Origin: Embleya sp040605455
GTDB lineage: Bacteria; Actinomycetota; Actinomycetes; Streptomycetales; Streptomycetaceae
DNA length: 42,184 bases
Direction of reading: 5' to 3'
Assembly: GCF_040605455.1 (NCBI RefSeq)
Contig: NZ_JBEXCV010000070.1
Span: 1 to 42,184, forward strand
Positions 34,057 through 42,105 of the stretch are shown here, one piece after another (the first letter of the stretch is position 1; every line of letters starts with the position of its first letter). The notes below the pieces were generated by a model. The model searched no databases, had not been told where the DNA came from, and saw nothing but the letters and a program-made list of their open reading frames with translations. The translations under genes were made by a program, and so were the position numbers.

Positions 34057-35165
34057 TCGCCGACCTCCCGCAGTCGTGCCGCCGCGGTCTCCGGCGGTAC
34101 GTCGCTGATGAACACACCCATCCCGGATTCGCTTCCGGCAAGGTACTTCAGCTTGCCCGGCGCCCGCCGAATCGAGAAAAGTTCCAGGTGGAGCGCGAAG
34201 TCGACCCGGCCCGAGCGGACCGGCGCCTGCTGCCAGGCGGCGATGTACGGCGCGGGCTCGCCGTCGAAGAGGCGGTCGAAGCGGTCGAGCAGATCCAGGT
34301 ACATCGGGCCGAACTCGGCGCGCGCGGCCTCCTCCAGCGCGAGCAGGTCCGGCACCCGGTGGTTCGGGTACAGGTGCACCTCGTACGGCCAACGCGCGGC
34401 GGCAGGCACGAACGCGGTCCAGTGCTCGCCCTCGGCCACGATCCGCGACCCGTCGGCCCGCTCGGCGGCGAGCACGTCCTCGAACAGGTTGCGGCCGGTG
34501 CGGTGCCGGTGCGCGGCCGTGCTCGCGATCATCGTGGCCGTGCGCGGGGTGACGAACGGGTAGGCGTAGATCTGCCCGTGCGAGTGCGGCAGCGTGACGC
34601 CGATCTCCCGGCCGCGGTTCTCGAAGCAGTACACCTGCTCTACGCCGGGCAGCGCGGACAACTCGGCGGTGCGGTCGGTCCACGCGTCCAGCACCAGGCG
34701 CGCGCGGTCGGGGGTGAGGTCCTTGAAGGACGCGTCGTGCTCGGGGGTGAAGCACACCACCTCGCACCGTCCGCCGGACGGCCGGCGTGGGAACGGGTCG
34801 AGGTCCCAACCGGGTTCGGGCTGCCCGGCCGGCGCATCGGCGGGGCCGGACGTGGACGGGCCGGACATCGACGGGAAGCGGTTCTCGAAGACGACGACCT
34901 CGTAGTCGGCCTCGGCGACCTCGGTGGCCCGCTCCGGCGTGGACGGGCACAGCGGGCACGCGTCGGCCGCGGGCAGGTGGGTCCGGGTCTGCCGGTGCGA
35001 GGCGACCACGACCCATTCGTCGAGCAGTCGGTCGTAGCGCATTTCGGAGCCGCTGACCACGGGGGCGAGATCACGCGTGTCGACGGCGGTGCGGACCGCG
35101 TCGTCCCGCGTGTCGTAGTAGACGATCTCGCGACCGTCGGCCATGACGGCCTGCGTCTTCTTCAT
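34053..35165 (-). CDS. galT: Galactose-1-phosphate uridylyltransferase
   Basis: A 370-residue HIT-superfamily enzyme that swaps UMP between UDP-glucose and galactose-1-phosphate. The active-site segment is LPHSHGQIYAYP, where the central His of the H-x-H-x-Q motif takes the uridylyl group; the zinc-binding Cys pair CPLCP is near residue 70. A second conserved block, FALHLELFSIRRAPGKLKYLAG, closes the protein. ATG 35165 lies just five bases after a -10-like AAAATT, so the mRNA may be leaderless. First gene of galTEK, divergent from a DeoR-family regulator. Confidence 0.95.
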   Translation of the reverse strand: MKKTQAVMADGREIVYYDTRDDAVRTAVDTRDLAPVVSGSEMRYDRLLDEWVVVASHRQTRTHLPAADACPLCPSTPERATEVAEADYEVVVFENRFPSMSGPSTSGPADAPAGQPEPGWDLDPFPRRPSGGRCEVVCFTPEHDASFKDLTPDRARLVLDAWTDRTAELSALPGVEQVYCFENRGREIGVTLPHSHGQIYAYPFVTPRTATMIASTAAHRHRTGRNLFEDVLAAERADGSRIVAEGEHWTAFVPAAARWPYEVHLYPNHRVPDLLALEEAARAEFGPMYLDLLDRFDRLFDGEPAPYIAAWQQAPVRSGRVDFALHLELFSIRRAPGKLKYLAGSESGMGVFISDVPPETAAARLREVGE

Positions 35166-35170
35166 ACTTC

Positions 35171-35200
35171 AATTTTGCGAAGCTTTCCAAAACTTGTCAA
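35171..35200 (-). promoter_or_regulatory. galTEK promoter with operator
   Basis: On the minus strand TTGACA (35200-35195) is followed after 17-18 bases by CAAAAT/AAAATT (35177-35171), so transcription should begin at or next to the galT ATG. The -35 region is part of TTGACAAGTTTTGGAAAG. A near-identical copy in opposite orientation lies at 35276-35293, a shared operator for the regulator. Confidence 0.6.
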
Positions 35201-35275
35201 TGAGAAAGCTCTGGCGGGCGAAAGGCTTGTCATTGCCACCCCTCGCGTCGCCGCCCACCCGGCCTCACCTGCGGT

Positions 35276-35305
35276 TTGACAAGTTTCGGAAGGTGTCCGC
35301 AAGAT
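35276..35305 (+). promoter_or_regulatory. DeoR-gene promoter with second operator copy
   Basis: TTGACA (35276-35281) and, after 18 bases, CAAGAT (35300-35305). The segment TTGACAAGTTTCGGAAGG matches 16 of 18 positions of the galT-side copy. Symmetric placement implies one regulator controls both directions, with autoregulation. Confidence 0.55.
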
Positions 35306-35312
35306 GCTGCCC

Positions 35313-36116
35313 ATGCCTGACGACGACACCGACGGTCTGCCCGCCGAGGGCCGCCGCGCCCGGATGGCCGCGACGATCGCGGATCGAGGCTTCGCCAAGG
35401 TCACCGACCTGGCCGAGGCGTTCGGCATCTCGCGCGTGACGGTGAGGGCCGACCTGGAGGTGTTGGAGCGTCAGGGTCGGCTGCGCCGAGTCCGCGGCGG
35501 CGCCATGTTCACCGGCCGCGATCCCCGGGTCGAGCCGTCCTTCGAGGAGGCGCTGACCTCGGCGTCGCCCGCGAAGACGCTGATCGGGCAAGCCGCCGCG
35601 GCGCTGGTGTCGCCGTCCGAGAGCGTGGTTCTGGACGTGGGCACGACCACCACGTTCGTGGCCCGAGCCCTGGTGGACCGCGACGACCTGCGCGACCTTG
35701 TGGTGTTCACCAACGGGCTGACCATCGCACTGGAGCTGGAGCGCGCCATCCCCCGGTTCTCCGTCGTGGTCACCGGCGGCACCCTGCGGCCGTTGCAGCA
35801 CTCCCTGATCAATCCGCTCGGCGACCACATCCTGGAGCGGATCCACGCCGACACGGTCTTCCTCGGCTGCAACGGCGTGCATCCCACGGGTGGCATCACC
35901 AACGTGAACCTGCCCGAGGCCGAGGCCAAGCGCGCGATGTTGCGGGCGGCCGGGCGTCGGGTCGTGGTCGCCGACGGCTCGAAGCTGGGCCGGATCGAAC
36001 TCGCCGAGGTGTGCCCACTGGCGGACATCGATTTGCTGATCACCAGCGGTTCGGCCGACTCGGACACGCTCGACGCGCTGCGCGACGCGGGGCTGGAGAT
36101 CCTGGTCGCCGGGTAG
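35313..36116 (+). CDS. DeoR-family regulator, probable galactose operon repressor
   Basis: A 267-residue DeoR/GlpR-type repressor; ATG 35313 fits a leaderless transcript, while ATG 35304 would sit ten bases after GGAAGG and add three residues. The N-terminal winged helix reads RRARMAATIADRGFAKVTDL, then GISRVTVRADLEVLERQGRL. The sugar-phosphate sensor domain follows with SVVLDVGTTTTFVARAL, FTNGLTIALEL and VVADGSKLGR. Such regulators are released by phosphorylated sugars. It is divergent from galTEK, and its operator copies overlap both -35 boxes, making it the natural repressor of the galactose genes. Confidence 0.92.
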   Translation: MPDDDTDGLPAEGRRARMAATIADRGFAKVTDLAEAFGISRVTVRADLEVLERQGRLRRVRGGAMFTGRDPRVEPSFEEALTSASPAKTLIGQAAAALVSPSESVVLDVGTTTTFVARALVDRDDLRDLVVFTNGLTIALELERAIPRFSVVVTGGTLRPLQHSLINPLGDHILERIHADTVFLGCNGVHPTGGITNVNLPEAEAKRAMLRAAGRRVVVADGSKLGRIELAEVCPLADIDLLITSGSADSDTLDALRDAGLEILVAG

Positions 36117-36213
36117 CGCGCGCAGTAGCGGCGCCCTGTCGGTCGCCGAGTGGCGCGCGCATGGCGTGGGGCGGGTGCGCGGGTGTGCCTGGTTCACCCG
36201 GTTTACCGGTGCG

Positions 36214-36279
36214 CCGGTGTCCGATCTGCCCGGCGTGCCGATACGCCCGGCACGTCCGGTGTCCGATGTGCCCGGTGTC
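36214..36279. repeat. Direct repeat in the gap after the DeoR gene
   Basis: CCGGTGTCCGAT followed by CTGCCCGGCGTG occurs at 36214-36237 and, with two changes in the second part, at 36256-36279. The period is 42 bases. The surrounding 36117-36363 is gene-free and rich in CCGG and CCCGG words. Confidence 0.5.
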
Positions 36280-36363
36280 TGCGGCGCTGCTTCGGTGGTC
36301 GGATGCCGGAAGTGAGTACTTGTACGGATGCCCGCGTCGGACCCGCCGCCTAGCTTGATCCGC

Positions 36364-36723
36364 ATGACCTACACGCCTCCCACCCCGGGCAGCAACGGCG
36401 ACGGCTTCGCCCGTGCGGCGGCGTTCGTCGTCGGCCTCTTCGCGTTCGTCGTGGTCGCGATGACCGACCTGTTCGTCCTGATCGGCTTCGGTGGCGCCAC
36501 CGAATCCTGCGCCAACCAGGCGTGCCGCGACTGGTACGAAACCCGACTCCCGTGGGTCTTCGGCCTGTTCGCCATCAGCTTCGTGACAGCCCTGATCGCG
36601 CTGGTGCGCCCCTCCCGCCGACCGGGCGGACGCCGCACCACGATCACGCTCCCGTTGGTCCTCGCCGCCATCGCCCTCCAGGCCACCGCCTTCGCCCTGA
36701 GCCAAAACGGCCCGGCAGCCTGA
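36364..36723 (+). CDS. Small membrane protein with three predicted helices
   Basis: A 119-residue protein from ATG 36364. Three hydrophobic stretches can be seen: FVVGLFAFVVVAMTDLFVLI, WVFGLFAISFVTALIALV and ITLPLVLAAIALQATAFAL. A short external loop between the first two contains the pair of Cys in ESCANQACRDWY that could form a disulfide. It ends with the charged-poor tail SQNGPAA. Codon bias supports coding. No family is recognised. Probably a cytoplasmic-membrane protein of unknown role, monocistronic, with a weak ribosome site. Confidence 0.75.
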   Translation: MTYTPPTPGSNGDGFARAAAFVVGLFAFVVVAMTDLFVLIGFGGATESCANQACRDWYETRLPWVFGLFAISFVTALIALVRPSRRPGGRRTTITLPLVLAAIALQATAFALSQNGPAA

Positions 36724-37076
36724 GGGCCGCGACGCCGCCGAACTCCATCAGCCGTCACGACCCGACCCCCCTGCCCCACGACCGGCCGGGCGCCGTCCGC
36801 CGAGCCCGACTGTTCGTGCCGCGAGACCCGGGTGTTTCCGGCCGGAACAGCGCACCGCGCAAAGGGTGTGAGGAGGCCGTATCGCCGGCTCGGGCCGACT
36901 GCGGAGCGCGCTTCGTCACCACCCGCGCAAGCTCGGTGACGGTCGGGTATCGGCTGCTCGACCGGCGCCGGACACCGTGCCGGCAGGACCGGCTGTGTGC
37001 GCGTGCGCACCTGCGCTGACCTGCGCGGACGCCGCCCGGGGGTGCGGGCGGCGGACGGCGGACGGCGGCGTGACGG
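36724..37076. other. Gene-free stretch before tRNA-Arg
   Basis: About 350 bases without a supported gene; frames here lack ribosome sites and typical codon use. The tRNA transcript exits leftward into it. No clear hairpin is visible. Confidence 0.4.
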
Positions 37077-37149
37077 TGCCCCCGGCAGGACTCGAACCTG
37101 CGACCAAGTGCTTAGAAGGCACCTGCTCTGTCCACTGAGCTACGAGGGC
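37077..37149 (-). tRNA. tRNA-Arg (anticodon TCT)
   Basis: Reading the minus strand gives a complete 73-base cloverleaf. The acceptor stem is GCCCTCG/CGGGGGC, the D-arm contains GCTC...GAGC, the anticodon arm is GGTGC-CTTCTAA-GCACT with anticodon TCT, and the T-arm is GCAGG-TTCGAGT-CCTGC with discriminator A at 37077. CCA is not encoded. It decodes AGA and, by wobble, AGG, codons that are rare in this GC-rich DNA. Confidence 0.95.
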
Positions 37150-37244
37150 GTGGGCGAATCAGGATCTTGCACCGGATCCGGTCGCGGCACAACAGAATAG
37201 GGCCGTGTGCATGCCTCACCAGCGTTCCGGCGGTCACCGTTACC

Positions 37245-37280
37245 TGATCAGACGCAGTTGGCGGCCAGAATGTGATCAGA
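37245..37280 (+). promoter_or_regulatory. Paired TGATCAGA sites upstream of the oxidoreductase
   Basis: TGATCAGA occurs at 37245-37252 and 37273-37280, 28 bases apart, between the tRNA and the oxidoreductase start. Each contains the palindrome TGATCA. They may be regulator half-sites; the evidence is position only. Confidence 0.35.
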
Positions 37281-37310
37281 GAAGGGCCGAAACGGACAGA
37301 GGGAGGCGCA

Positions 37311-38363
37311 GTGGGTCCCATAAGGACTGTACTTGTCGGCTACGGCGTAGGGGGCTCGGCCTTCCACGCACCGGTCATCGAGGCCGTGGACGGGCTGGAA
37401 CTGGTTGCCGTGGTGACCGGGAATCCGGAGCGCGGGGCGCAGGTGCGCAAGCGGCATCCGCAGGCCGAGGTGATCGGGACGACCGACGAGATGTTCGCTC
37501 GCGCGGGTGACTTCGACCTCGTCGTGATCACCGTGCCGAACCGCTTCCATGTTCCGCTGGCGACCCGTGCGTTGGCGGCCGGGCTGCACGTGGTGGTGGA
37601 CAAGCCGTTCGCGGGGACCGCCGCCGAGGGTCGGGAGTTGGGTCTGACGGCGACCCGCCATCACCGGGAGCTGGGGGTCTACCAGAACCGTCGGTTCGAC
37701 GGTGACTTCCGGACCGTGCGGCGTCTGGTCGAGGAGGGGCGACTCGGCGAGGTGTACCGGTTCGAGTCGCGGTTCGAGCGGTGGCGCCCGCAGGTGCGGA
37801 CCTCGGGGTGGAAGGAGCAGGCCGATCCGGCGGCGCTGGGCGGAATCCTGTACGACCTGGGGACCCACTTGATCGACCAGGCGGTGGCGCTGTTCGGGCG
37901 ACCCACCCATGTGTACGCCGAGTTGGACACCCGGCGAGCCGGGGCGCTCGTGGACGACGAAAGCTTCGTGGCGCTCACCCACGCGAATGGCGTGCGGTCA
38001 CACCTGTGGATGAGTGCGACGGCGGCCGATCTCGGACCGCGCTTTCGGGTGCTCGGGTCCGAGGCGTCGTACGTGAAGTTCGGGATGGACCCGCAGGAGG
38101 AGTTGTTGCGCGCCGGGGCGGACGTCGGGACGCCCGGGTGGGGGACCGAGCCGCCGGCGGCGTGGGGGGTGCTCGGTACGCCCGGCAACACCGTGCCGGT
38201 GGAGACCGAGCCGGGTGCCTATCAGGACTACTACGCCGCGTTCGCGCGTGCGGTACGCGGGGAGGGTGCGCCGCCGGTGTCGCTTGGCGAGGCCGTGACC
38301 GTACTGGAGACGATCGAGGCGGCGCAGCGGTCCTCCGCCGACGGAGTGACCGTCACGCTGTAA
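37311..38363 (+). CDS. Gfo/Idh/MocA-family NAD(P)-dependent oxidoreductase
   Basis: A 350-residue enzyme from GTG 37311, four bases after GGGAGG. The N-terminal Rossmann fold has VLVGYGVGGSAFHAP, and the conserved EKP motif is VDKPF (Asp in place of Glu). The C-terminal alpha/beta domain includes YDLGTHLIDQAVALFG, with the catalytic Asp-x-x-x-His arrangement. Closest in style to the YdgJ/scyllo-inositol dehydrogenase group, which oxidises or reduces sugars and inositols. The exact substrate is unclear. It is monocistronic. Confidence 0.9.
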   Translation: MGPIRTVLVGYGVGGSAFHAPVIEAVDGLELVAVVTGNPERGAQVRKRHPQAEVIGTTDEMFARAGDFDLVVITVPNRFHVPLATRALAAGLHVVVDKPFAGTAAEGRELGLTATRHHRELGVYQNRRFDGDFRTVRRLVEEGRLGEVYRFESRFERWRPQVRTSGWKEQADPAALGGILYDLGTHLIDQAVALFGRPTHVYAELDTRRAGALVDDESFVALTHANGVRSHLWMSATAADLGPRFRVLGSEASYVKFGMDPQEELLRAGADVGTPGWGTEPPAAWGVLGTPGNTVPVETEPGAYQDYYAAFARAVRGEGAPPVSLGEAVTVLETIEAAQRSSADGVTVTL

Positions 38364-38419
38364 CAGCGGCGGTGCGTTGAGAATGCGGACAATACGGGCA
38401 CTGGCCGCCCGTGGTGATC

Positions 38420-39799
38420 ATGGGAAGCGACACCTTGTCCGCAGCCCTCGCCGACCTGCGGGACAAGGTCGTGGCGACGTGCTTCCCGATCGACCTGCCC
38501 GGCGCCGCGCAGGCGCGGCTGGCCCGCCGCGAGTTGATCGACCAACTCGGCGACTACCTGCTGCCCCGCCTCGCGGTGCCGCGCGCGCCGCTGCTGGCGG
38601 TGGTCGGCGGATCCACCGGCGCGGGCCGGTCCACCCTGGTGAACGCGTTGGTCGGGCGCGAGGTCACGCCGGCCGGGCCGCTGCGGCCGACCACGCGCGT
38701 GCCGGTCCTGGTGTGCCGCTCGGGGGACCGGCACTGGTTCGCTGCGGAGGCCGGGTTCGAGCTGCGGTTGGACGAGCGGGTGCCGCCCGGGATGGCGTTG
38801 CTCGACGTACCGGACATCGACTCGGTCTCCGCCGACAACCGGCGGATGGCGGTGCGCCTGCTCGGCGCCGGCGACCTGTGGATCTTCGTCACCACCGCGT
38901 CGCGCTACGCGGATGCCGCGCCGTGGCATCTGCTCAGGCTCGCGCGCGAGCGCGACACGCGTCTGGCGATCGTGTTGAACCGGGTGCCGGCGGAGTTGCT
39001 CGACGGGGTCCGGTCCGACTACGTGCGGCTGTTGCGGCAGGCGGGATTGCACGACGTGCCGCTGTATCCGATCGTGGAGACCGAGCCGGGGGCCGGGCTG
39101 CCCGAGCGCAATGTGGTGCCGGTCCGTACCTGGCTCGCGGAGCGCGGCGCGGATCCCGACGCGCGGGCCGCGGTGGTTCGGCGTACCGTCGGCGGGCTGC
39201 TGCACAGCCTGGATCGGCGGGTGCCGCCGCTCGCACAGGCGGCGGGGCGACAGTACGAGGCGGTCGATCGGGCGCGGGCGTGTGTGGATCGGGCCTACGC
39301 GGCGACTTCGCGGTGGGCGCTGCGGGCGCTCGACGACGGGTCGTTGCTGCGCGGCGCGGCGGCGGGACTCTGGCACGACGGGGACGACGCGGGGGCCGCG
39401 CGGGCGGTCCGGGAGAGTCTGGACGCGCTGGTGGCGGATGCGTTCGCGCGGGGCGCCGACCGGTCGGCGGGATGCCTGCCGCCGGGCGGAGTGCGCAGGC
39501 CGGCACCCCAGCCGCTCCGCTGGCCGGGCGCGGCGGACCCGCTCGCGCTGATCGCGGCGGTCGGCGGCATCGAATTGGCGCCCGGCATCGGGCGTGAGGC
39601 GGCCGGTCGGCTCGGTACCCGGATCGGATCCGAGCCGGCCGCGCGGCTGATTCTGGACGTCCACCGGGGACTGTGCGTCGTCGTCGCGGCGGCGCTCGAC
39701 GGCGAGCGGGAACGCCGGGTGGCGGCGATGACTCCGCTGCCCGCGCGGGCCGAGGCGGGGTTGATCGAGGCGCTCGGCGTGGTGCGGGGGAGCGCGTGA
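38420..39799 (+). CDS. Dynamin-like GTPase with Arg in Walker A
   Basis: A 459-residue protein from ATG 38420; GTG 38411 or 38414 is possible. The P-loop is VVGGSTGAGRSTLVNALVG (about 61-79): Arg70 stands where GTPases carry the invariant Lys, which should weaken nucleotide hydrolysis. RPTTRVPVLV is the switch-I-like segment, LLDVPDIDS supplies the DxxG-like switch II, and VLNRVP is the G4 remnant. The C-terminal half is helical with no obvious membrane helix. Actinomycetes usually encode two such GTPases side by side; the second, with an intact P-loop and membrane helices, lies downstream here. They may act together in membrane remodelling. The sequence ends in GTGA, shared with the next frame. 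Confidence 0.87.
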   Translation: MGSDTLSAALADLRDKVVATCFPIDLPGAAQARLARRELIDQLGDYLLPRLAVPRAPLLAVVGGSTGAGRSTLVNALVGREVTPAGPLRPTTRVPVLVCRSGDRHWFAAEAGFELRLDERVPPGMALLDVPDIDSVSADNRRMAVRLLGAGDLWIFVTTASRYADAAPWHLLRLARERDTRLAIVLNRVPAELLDGVRSDYVRLLRQAGLHDVPLYPIVETEPGAGLPERNVVPVRTWLAERGADPDARAAVVRRTVGGLLHSLDRRVPPLAQAAGRQYEAVDRARACVDRAYAATSRWALRALDDGSLLRGAAAGLWHDGDDAGAARAVRESLDALVADAFARGADRSAGCLPPGGVRRPAPQPLRWPGAADPLALIAAVGGIELAPGIGREAAGRLGTRIGSEPAARLILDVHRGLCVVVAAALDGERERRVAAMTPLPARAEAGLIEALGVVRGSA

Positions 39800-40401
39800 G
39801 CGCGCGGGCGGTGCGGGCGGTGCGCGGCGGGTGGGTGAGGGGACGCGGGGTGGGTGGTGGGCGGCTGCCTGTGCGGCCTCGGGGGCGGGTCGGCGCGCGG
39901 TTCGATGCGCGATGTGAGGCTCGATGCGGCGTGTGGGGCGAGGTGTTGGGCGACCCGCGAGTCGATGGGTGGGGCGGATTTGGGCGTGGCGGGCGGTGCG
40001 GTACGCCGTGCGGCATGCCGGTCGGTGTGTGGTGTGGGTTCCGGGGCGTAGCGCGGTTCGGTACGTCGTGCGGCACGTCGGTCGGTGCGTGGGGCGGTCT
40101 TGGGCGTGGTGGGCGGTGCGGTACGCGGTGTGGCATGCCGGTCGGTGCGGGGTGCGAGGCGCGGTTCGATAAGTGGTGCGACACGCTGGTCGGTGCGTGG
40201 GGCGGGCTTCGGTATGGCGCGCGGTGCGGGTGCGGTACGCGGGGTGGCATGCCGGTCGGTGCGGGGTGTCGATCCTGGGTCGGAGCGTGGTTCGGCGCGC
40301 CGGTCGATGCCCGGTGTTCGTCCCGCTTCGAAGCGCGGTTCGGTAGGCGCGTCGACGCGTGCTCCGGTGTTCGATGCGACTCGTTGCGGACGAGCGGGTG
40401 A
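39796..40401 (+). CDS. Possible Cys/Gly-rich repeat protein between two GTPases
   Basis: An open frame of 201 residues from GTG 39796. It overlaps the first GTPase's stop as GTGA behind GGGGGAG (39786-39792), and ends with TGA 40399-40401 that overlaps a GTG (40398) of the second GTPase, again as GTGA. From residue 36 it is built of 16-22-residue repeats starting V(G/D), such as VGAWGGLGRGGRCGTRCGMP, with about 18 Cys. Repeat lengths in the DNA are all multiples of three. Against coding: third-position GC is only about 70 percent and other frames across the repeats are also open. It could be a real coupled gene or a minisatellite that happens to stay open. No known family. Confidence 0.4.
   Translation: MSARAVRAVRGGWVRGRGVGGGRLPVRPRGRVGARFDARCEARCGVWGEVLGDPRVDGWGGFGRGGRCGTPCGMPVGVWCGFRGVARFGTSCGTSVGAWGGLGRGGRCGTRCGMPVGAGCEARFDKWCDTLVGAWGGLRYGARCGCGTRGGMPVGAGCRSWVGAWFGAPVDARCSSRFEARFGRRVDACSGVRCDSLRTSG
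39901..40398 (+). repeat. Minisatellite with 60-bp units
   Basis: Units starting (G/T)TCG(G/A)TG begin at 39901, 39961, 40021, 40081, 40141, 40189, 40255, 40303 and 40351. Spacings are 60, 60, 60, 60, 48, 66, 48 and 48 bases. The word GGCATGCCGGTCGGTG recurs at 40012, 40132 and near 40246. The strand is very rich in G and T. The array fills almost all of the gap between the two GTPase genes. Confidence 0.9.
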
Positions 40402-41993
40402 CCGCCGGTGGGCAGTATGTCGATCGGTTCGCCGTGCGCCGGGCCCGGCACGCGAGTGGGACCGAGGAGTCCGCGCGGCTGATGGCGCGGTTGGCCGCGC
40501 TCGATCGGACCGCGGCGCTGGCCCGGGATCGGCTGCCCGACGCCGATCTCGCCTTGATCGAGGATCTGCTCGGCCACGCCGAGACCCGGTTGGGGACGGC
40601 CACGTGGCACACCGTGGTCGCGCTCGCGGGCGCCACGGGCGGCGGCAAGTCGTCGTTGTTCAACGTGCTCACCGGGCTGTGGCTGGCGGATACCGGCGCC
40701 CGCCGGCCGACCACCCGGACCACCCAGGCGTGCGCCTGGGACCTTGAGGGCGCGGCGCCGTTGCTGGACCTGCTCGGCATCGAACCGGTGCGCCGGGTGG
40801 CCCGGCACGGATCGCTGGACGCGCGCCGGGGCGGCGGGATGCCCTCGGGTCTGGTCCTGCTCGATCTGCCGGACCACGATTCGCTCGACCTCGCGCACCG
40901 GGCGGAGGTGGACGCGGTGGTGGCGGTCGCGGATCACATCGTGTGGGTGCTCGATCCGCAGAAGTACGCGGATGCGATCGTGCACGACCGCTATCTGCGG
41001 CCGTTGCGGCATCACGGCCACAGCATGACGGTCGTGCTCAACCACGCGGACCGGTTGCCGGCCGGGGACCTCGCGGCATGCCTGACCGATGTGCGGGCGC
41101 TGCTGGCGGCGGACGGGCTCGCCGAGGTAAGGGTGTTGGCGACGTCGTCGGAGACCGGGCTCGGGATCGCCGAACTGCGCCGGGTGGTGGTGGCCGCGGC
41201 CGGCTCCGGCGAGGCGGCGGTGACCCGGCTGGCCGCGGATCTGGACACGTTGACCGAACGCCTGGACCCCTATTTCAGCGGCGTGGTGCCGGGGGTGGAC
41301 GCGTTCACCGCCGAGGACCGGGGCGCACTGGTGGACGGTTTGTGCGAGGCGGCCGGGGTGGCAGTCGTCGCGACGTCCGCCGGAGAGGGGCTGCGGACTC
41401 CGCGGGGGCCGCTGTCGGGGCGTCGGGTACGGCGGCCTGCGGTGCGGCCCGGCCCGGTGCAGGTGCATCGGGCCGAGCAGGCGATCCGGCAGGCGGGCAC
41501 GCGACTGACGCGGGGGTTGCCGGCGCCGTGGGTGGGCGGGGTGCATCGGGCGCTGGCCGAGGGACTGCGCGGGTTGCCGGACGAGTTGGACGTGGCGCCG
41601 GCGGGGGCCGTGCCGGAGGCCGCTTCGCCGACGCTCGGGGCGCGGGTGGCGGTGGGCGCGCAGTGGGTCGGGGTGATCGCGGCGGCGGCCGGGTTGATCG
41701 GTGCCGGGTTGGCCTGGACGGGGGTGCCGGTGGTGCGCTGGTTCGGGGTGCCGGGGCCGTGGTGGGTGGCGGCGGTGGGGCTGGTCGTGGTGACGGTGGG
41801 GGTGTGGTTCGGGCGGCGGGCGGCGGAGGCGGCCGTGGAGCGGCGGACGGTGGAGGTGGCGGCGGCGCTGCGGTCACGGGTGGCGGAGGCGGCGGATCGG
41901 CTGGTGGTGGGGCCGGCGGCGGCGGAGTTGGCGCGATATCGGGAGGCGCACGCGTATTTCGTGGCGGCTCGGGAGCCGATGCGGCAGGGGTGA
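40398..41993 (+). CDS. YfjP-like membrane GTPase
   Basis: About 531 residues from GTG 40398, or eight more from ATG 40374; no strong ribosome site decides. The P-loop is intact: ALAGATGGGKSSLFNVLTG. Switch I lies in RRPTTRTTQACAWD, switch II in LLDLPDHDS, and LNHADRLP is the G4-like motif. Two hydrophobic helices near the C-terminus (GVIAAAAGLIGAGLAW and PWWVAAVGLVVVTVGVWF) anchor it in the membrane, followed by a helical tail. Dynamin/YfjP-like. It forms an apparent operon with the upstream GTPase, interrupted by the repeat frame. A 50-bp palindrome follows its stop. Confidence 0.88.
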   Translation: MTAGGQYVDRFAVRRARHASGTEESARLMARLAALDRTAALARDRLPDADLALIEDLLGHAETRLGTATWHTVVALAGATGGGKSSLFNVLTGLWLADTGARRPTTRTTQACAWDLEGAAPLLDLLGIEPVRRVARHGSLDARRGGGMPSGLVLLDLPDHDSLDLAHRAEVDAVVAVADHIVWVLDPQKYADAIVHDRYLRPLRHHGHSMTVVLNHADRLPAGDLAACLTDVRALLAADGLAEVRVLATSSETGLGIAELRRVVVAAAGSGEAAVTRLAADLDTLTERLDPYFSGVVPGVDAFTAEDRGALVDGLCEAAGVAVVATSAGEGLRTPRGPLSGRRVRRPAVRPGPVQVHRAEQAIRQAGTRLTRGLPAPWVGGVHRALAEGLRGLPDELDVAPAGAVPEAASPTLGARVAVGAQWVGVIAAAAGLIGAGLAWTGVPVVRWFGVPGPWWVAAVGLVVVTVGVWFGRRAAEAAVERRTVEVAAALRSRVAEAADRLVVGPAAAELARYREAHAYFVAAREPMRQG

Positions 41994-42055
41994 GGGGGCA
42001 GGGGCGAGGGGGCAAGGGTGGGTGCAGCCGGGGTTGCCGCTTACGTGGGCGAGGA

Positions 42056-42105
42056 GGCACCCAGGCCGCCCGTCACTCACGTGAGTGACGGGCGGCCTGG
42101 GTGCC
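42056..42105. terminator. Perfect 50-bp palindrome after the GTPase gene
   Basis: The 25-base arm at 42056-42080 (starting GGCACCCAGGCCGCCC) is exactly complementary to 42081-42105, with no spacer; the centre is CTCACGTGAG. It lies 62 bases after the GTPase stop and can form a very stable hairpin in RNA, so it is most likely a bidirectional terminator. Confidence 0.8.

Noticed and set aside
38231..41546. Two long leftward frames across the GTPase genes and the minisatellite, with good GC3 inside the repeats
   Set aside because: They run antisense through both GTPase genes without stops and have no start site or domain. A real gene there would have to overlap both GTPases completely.
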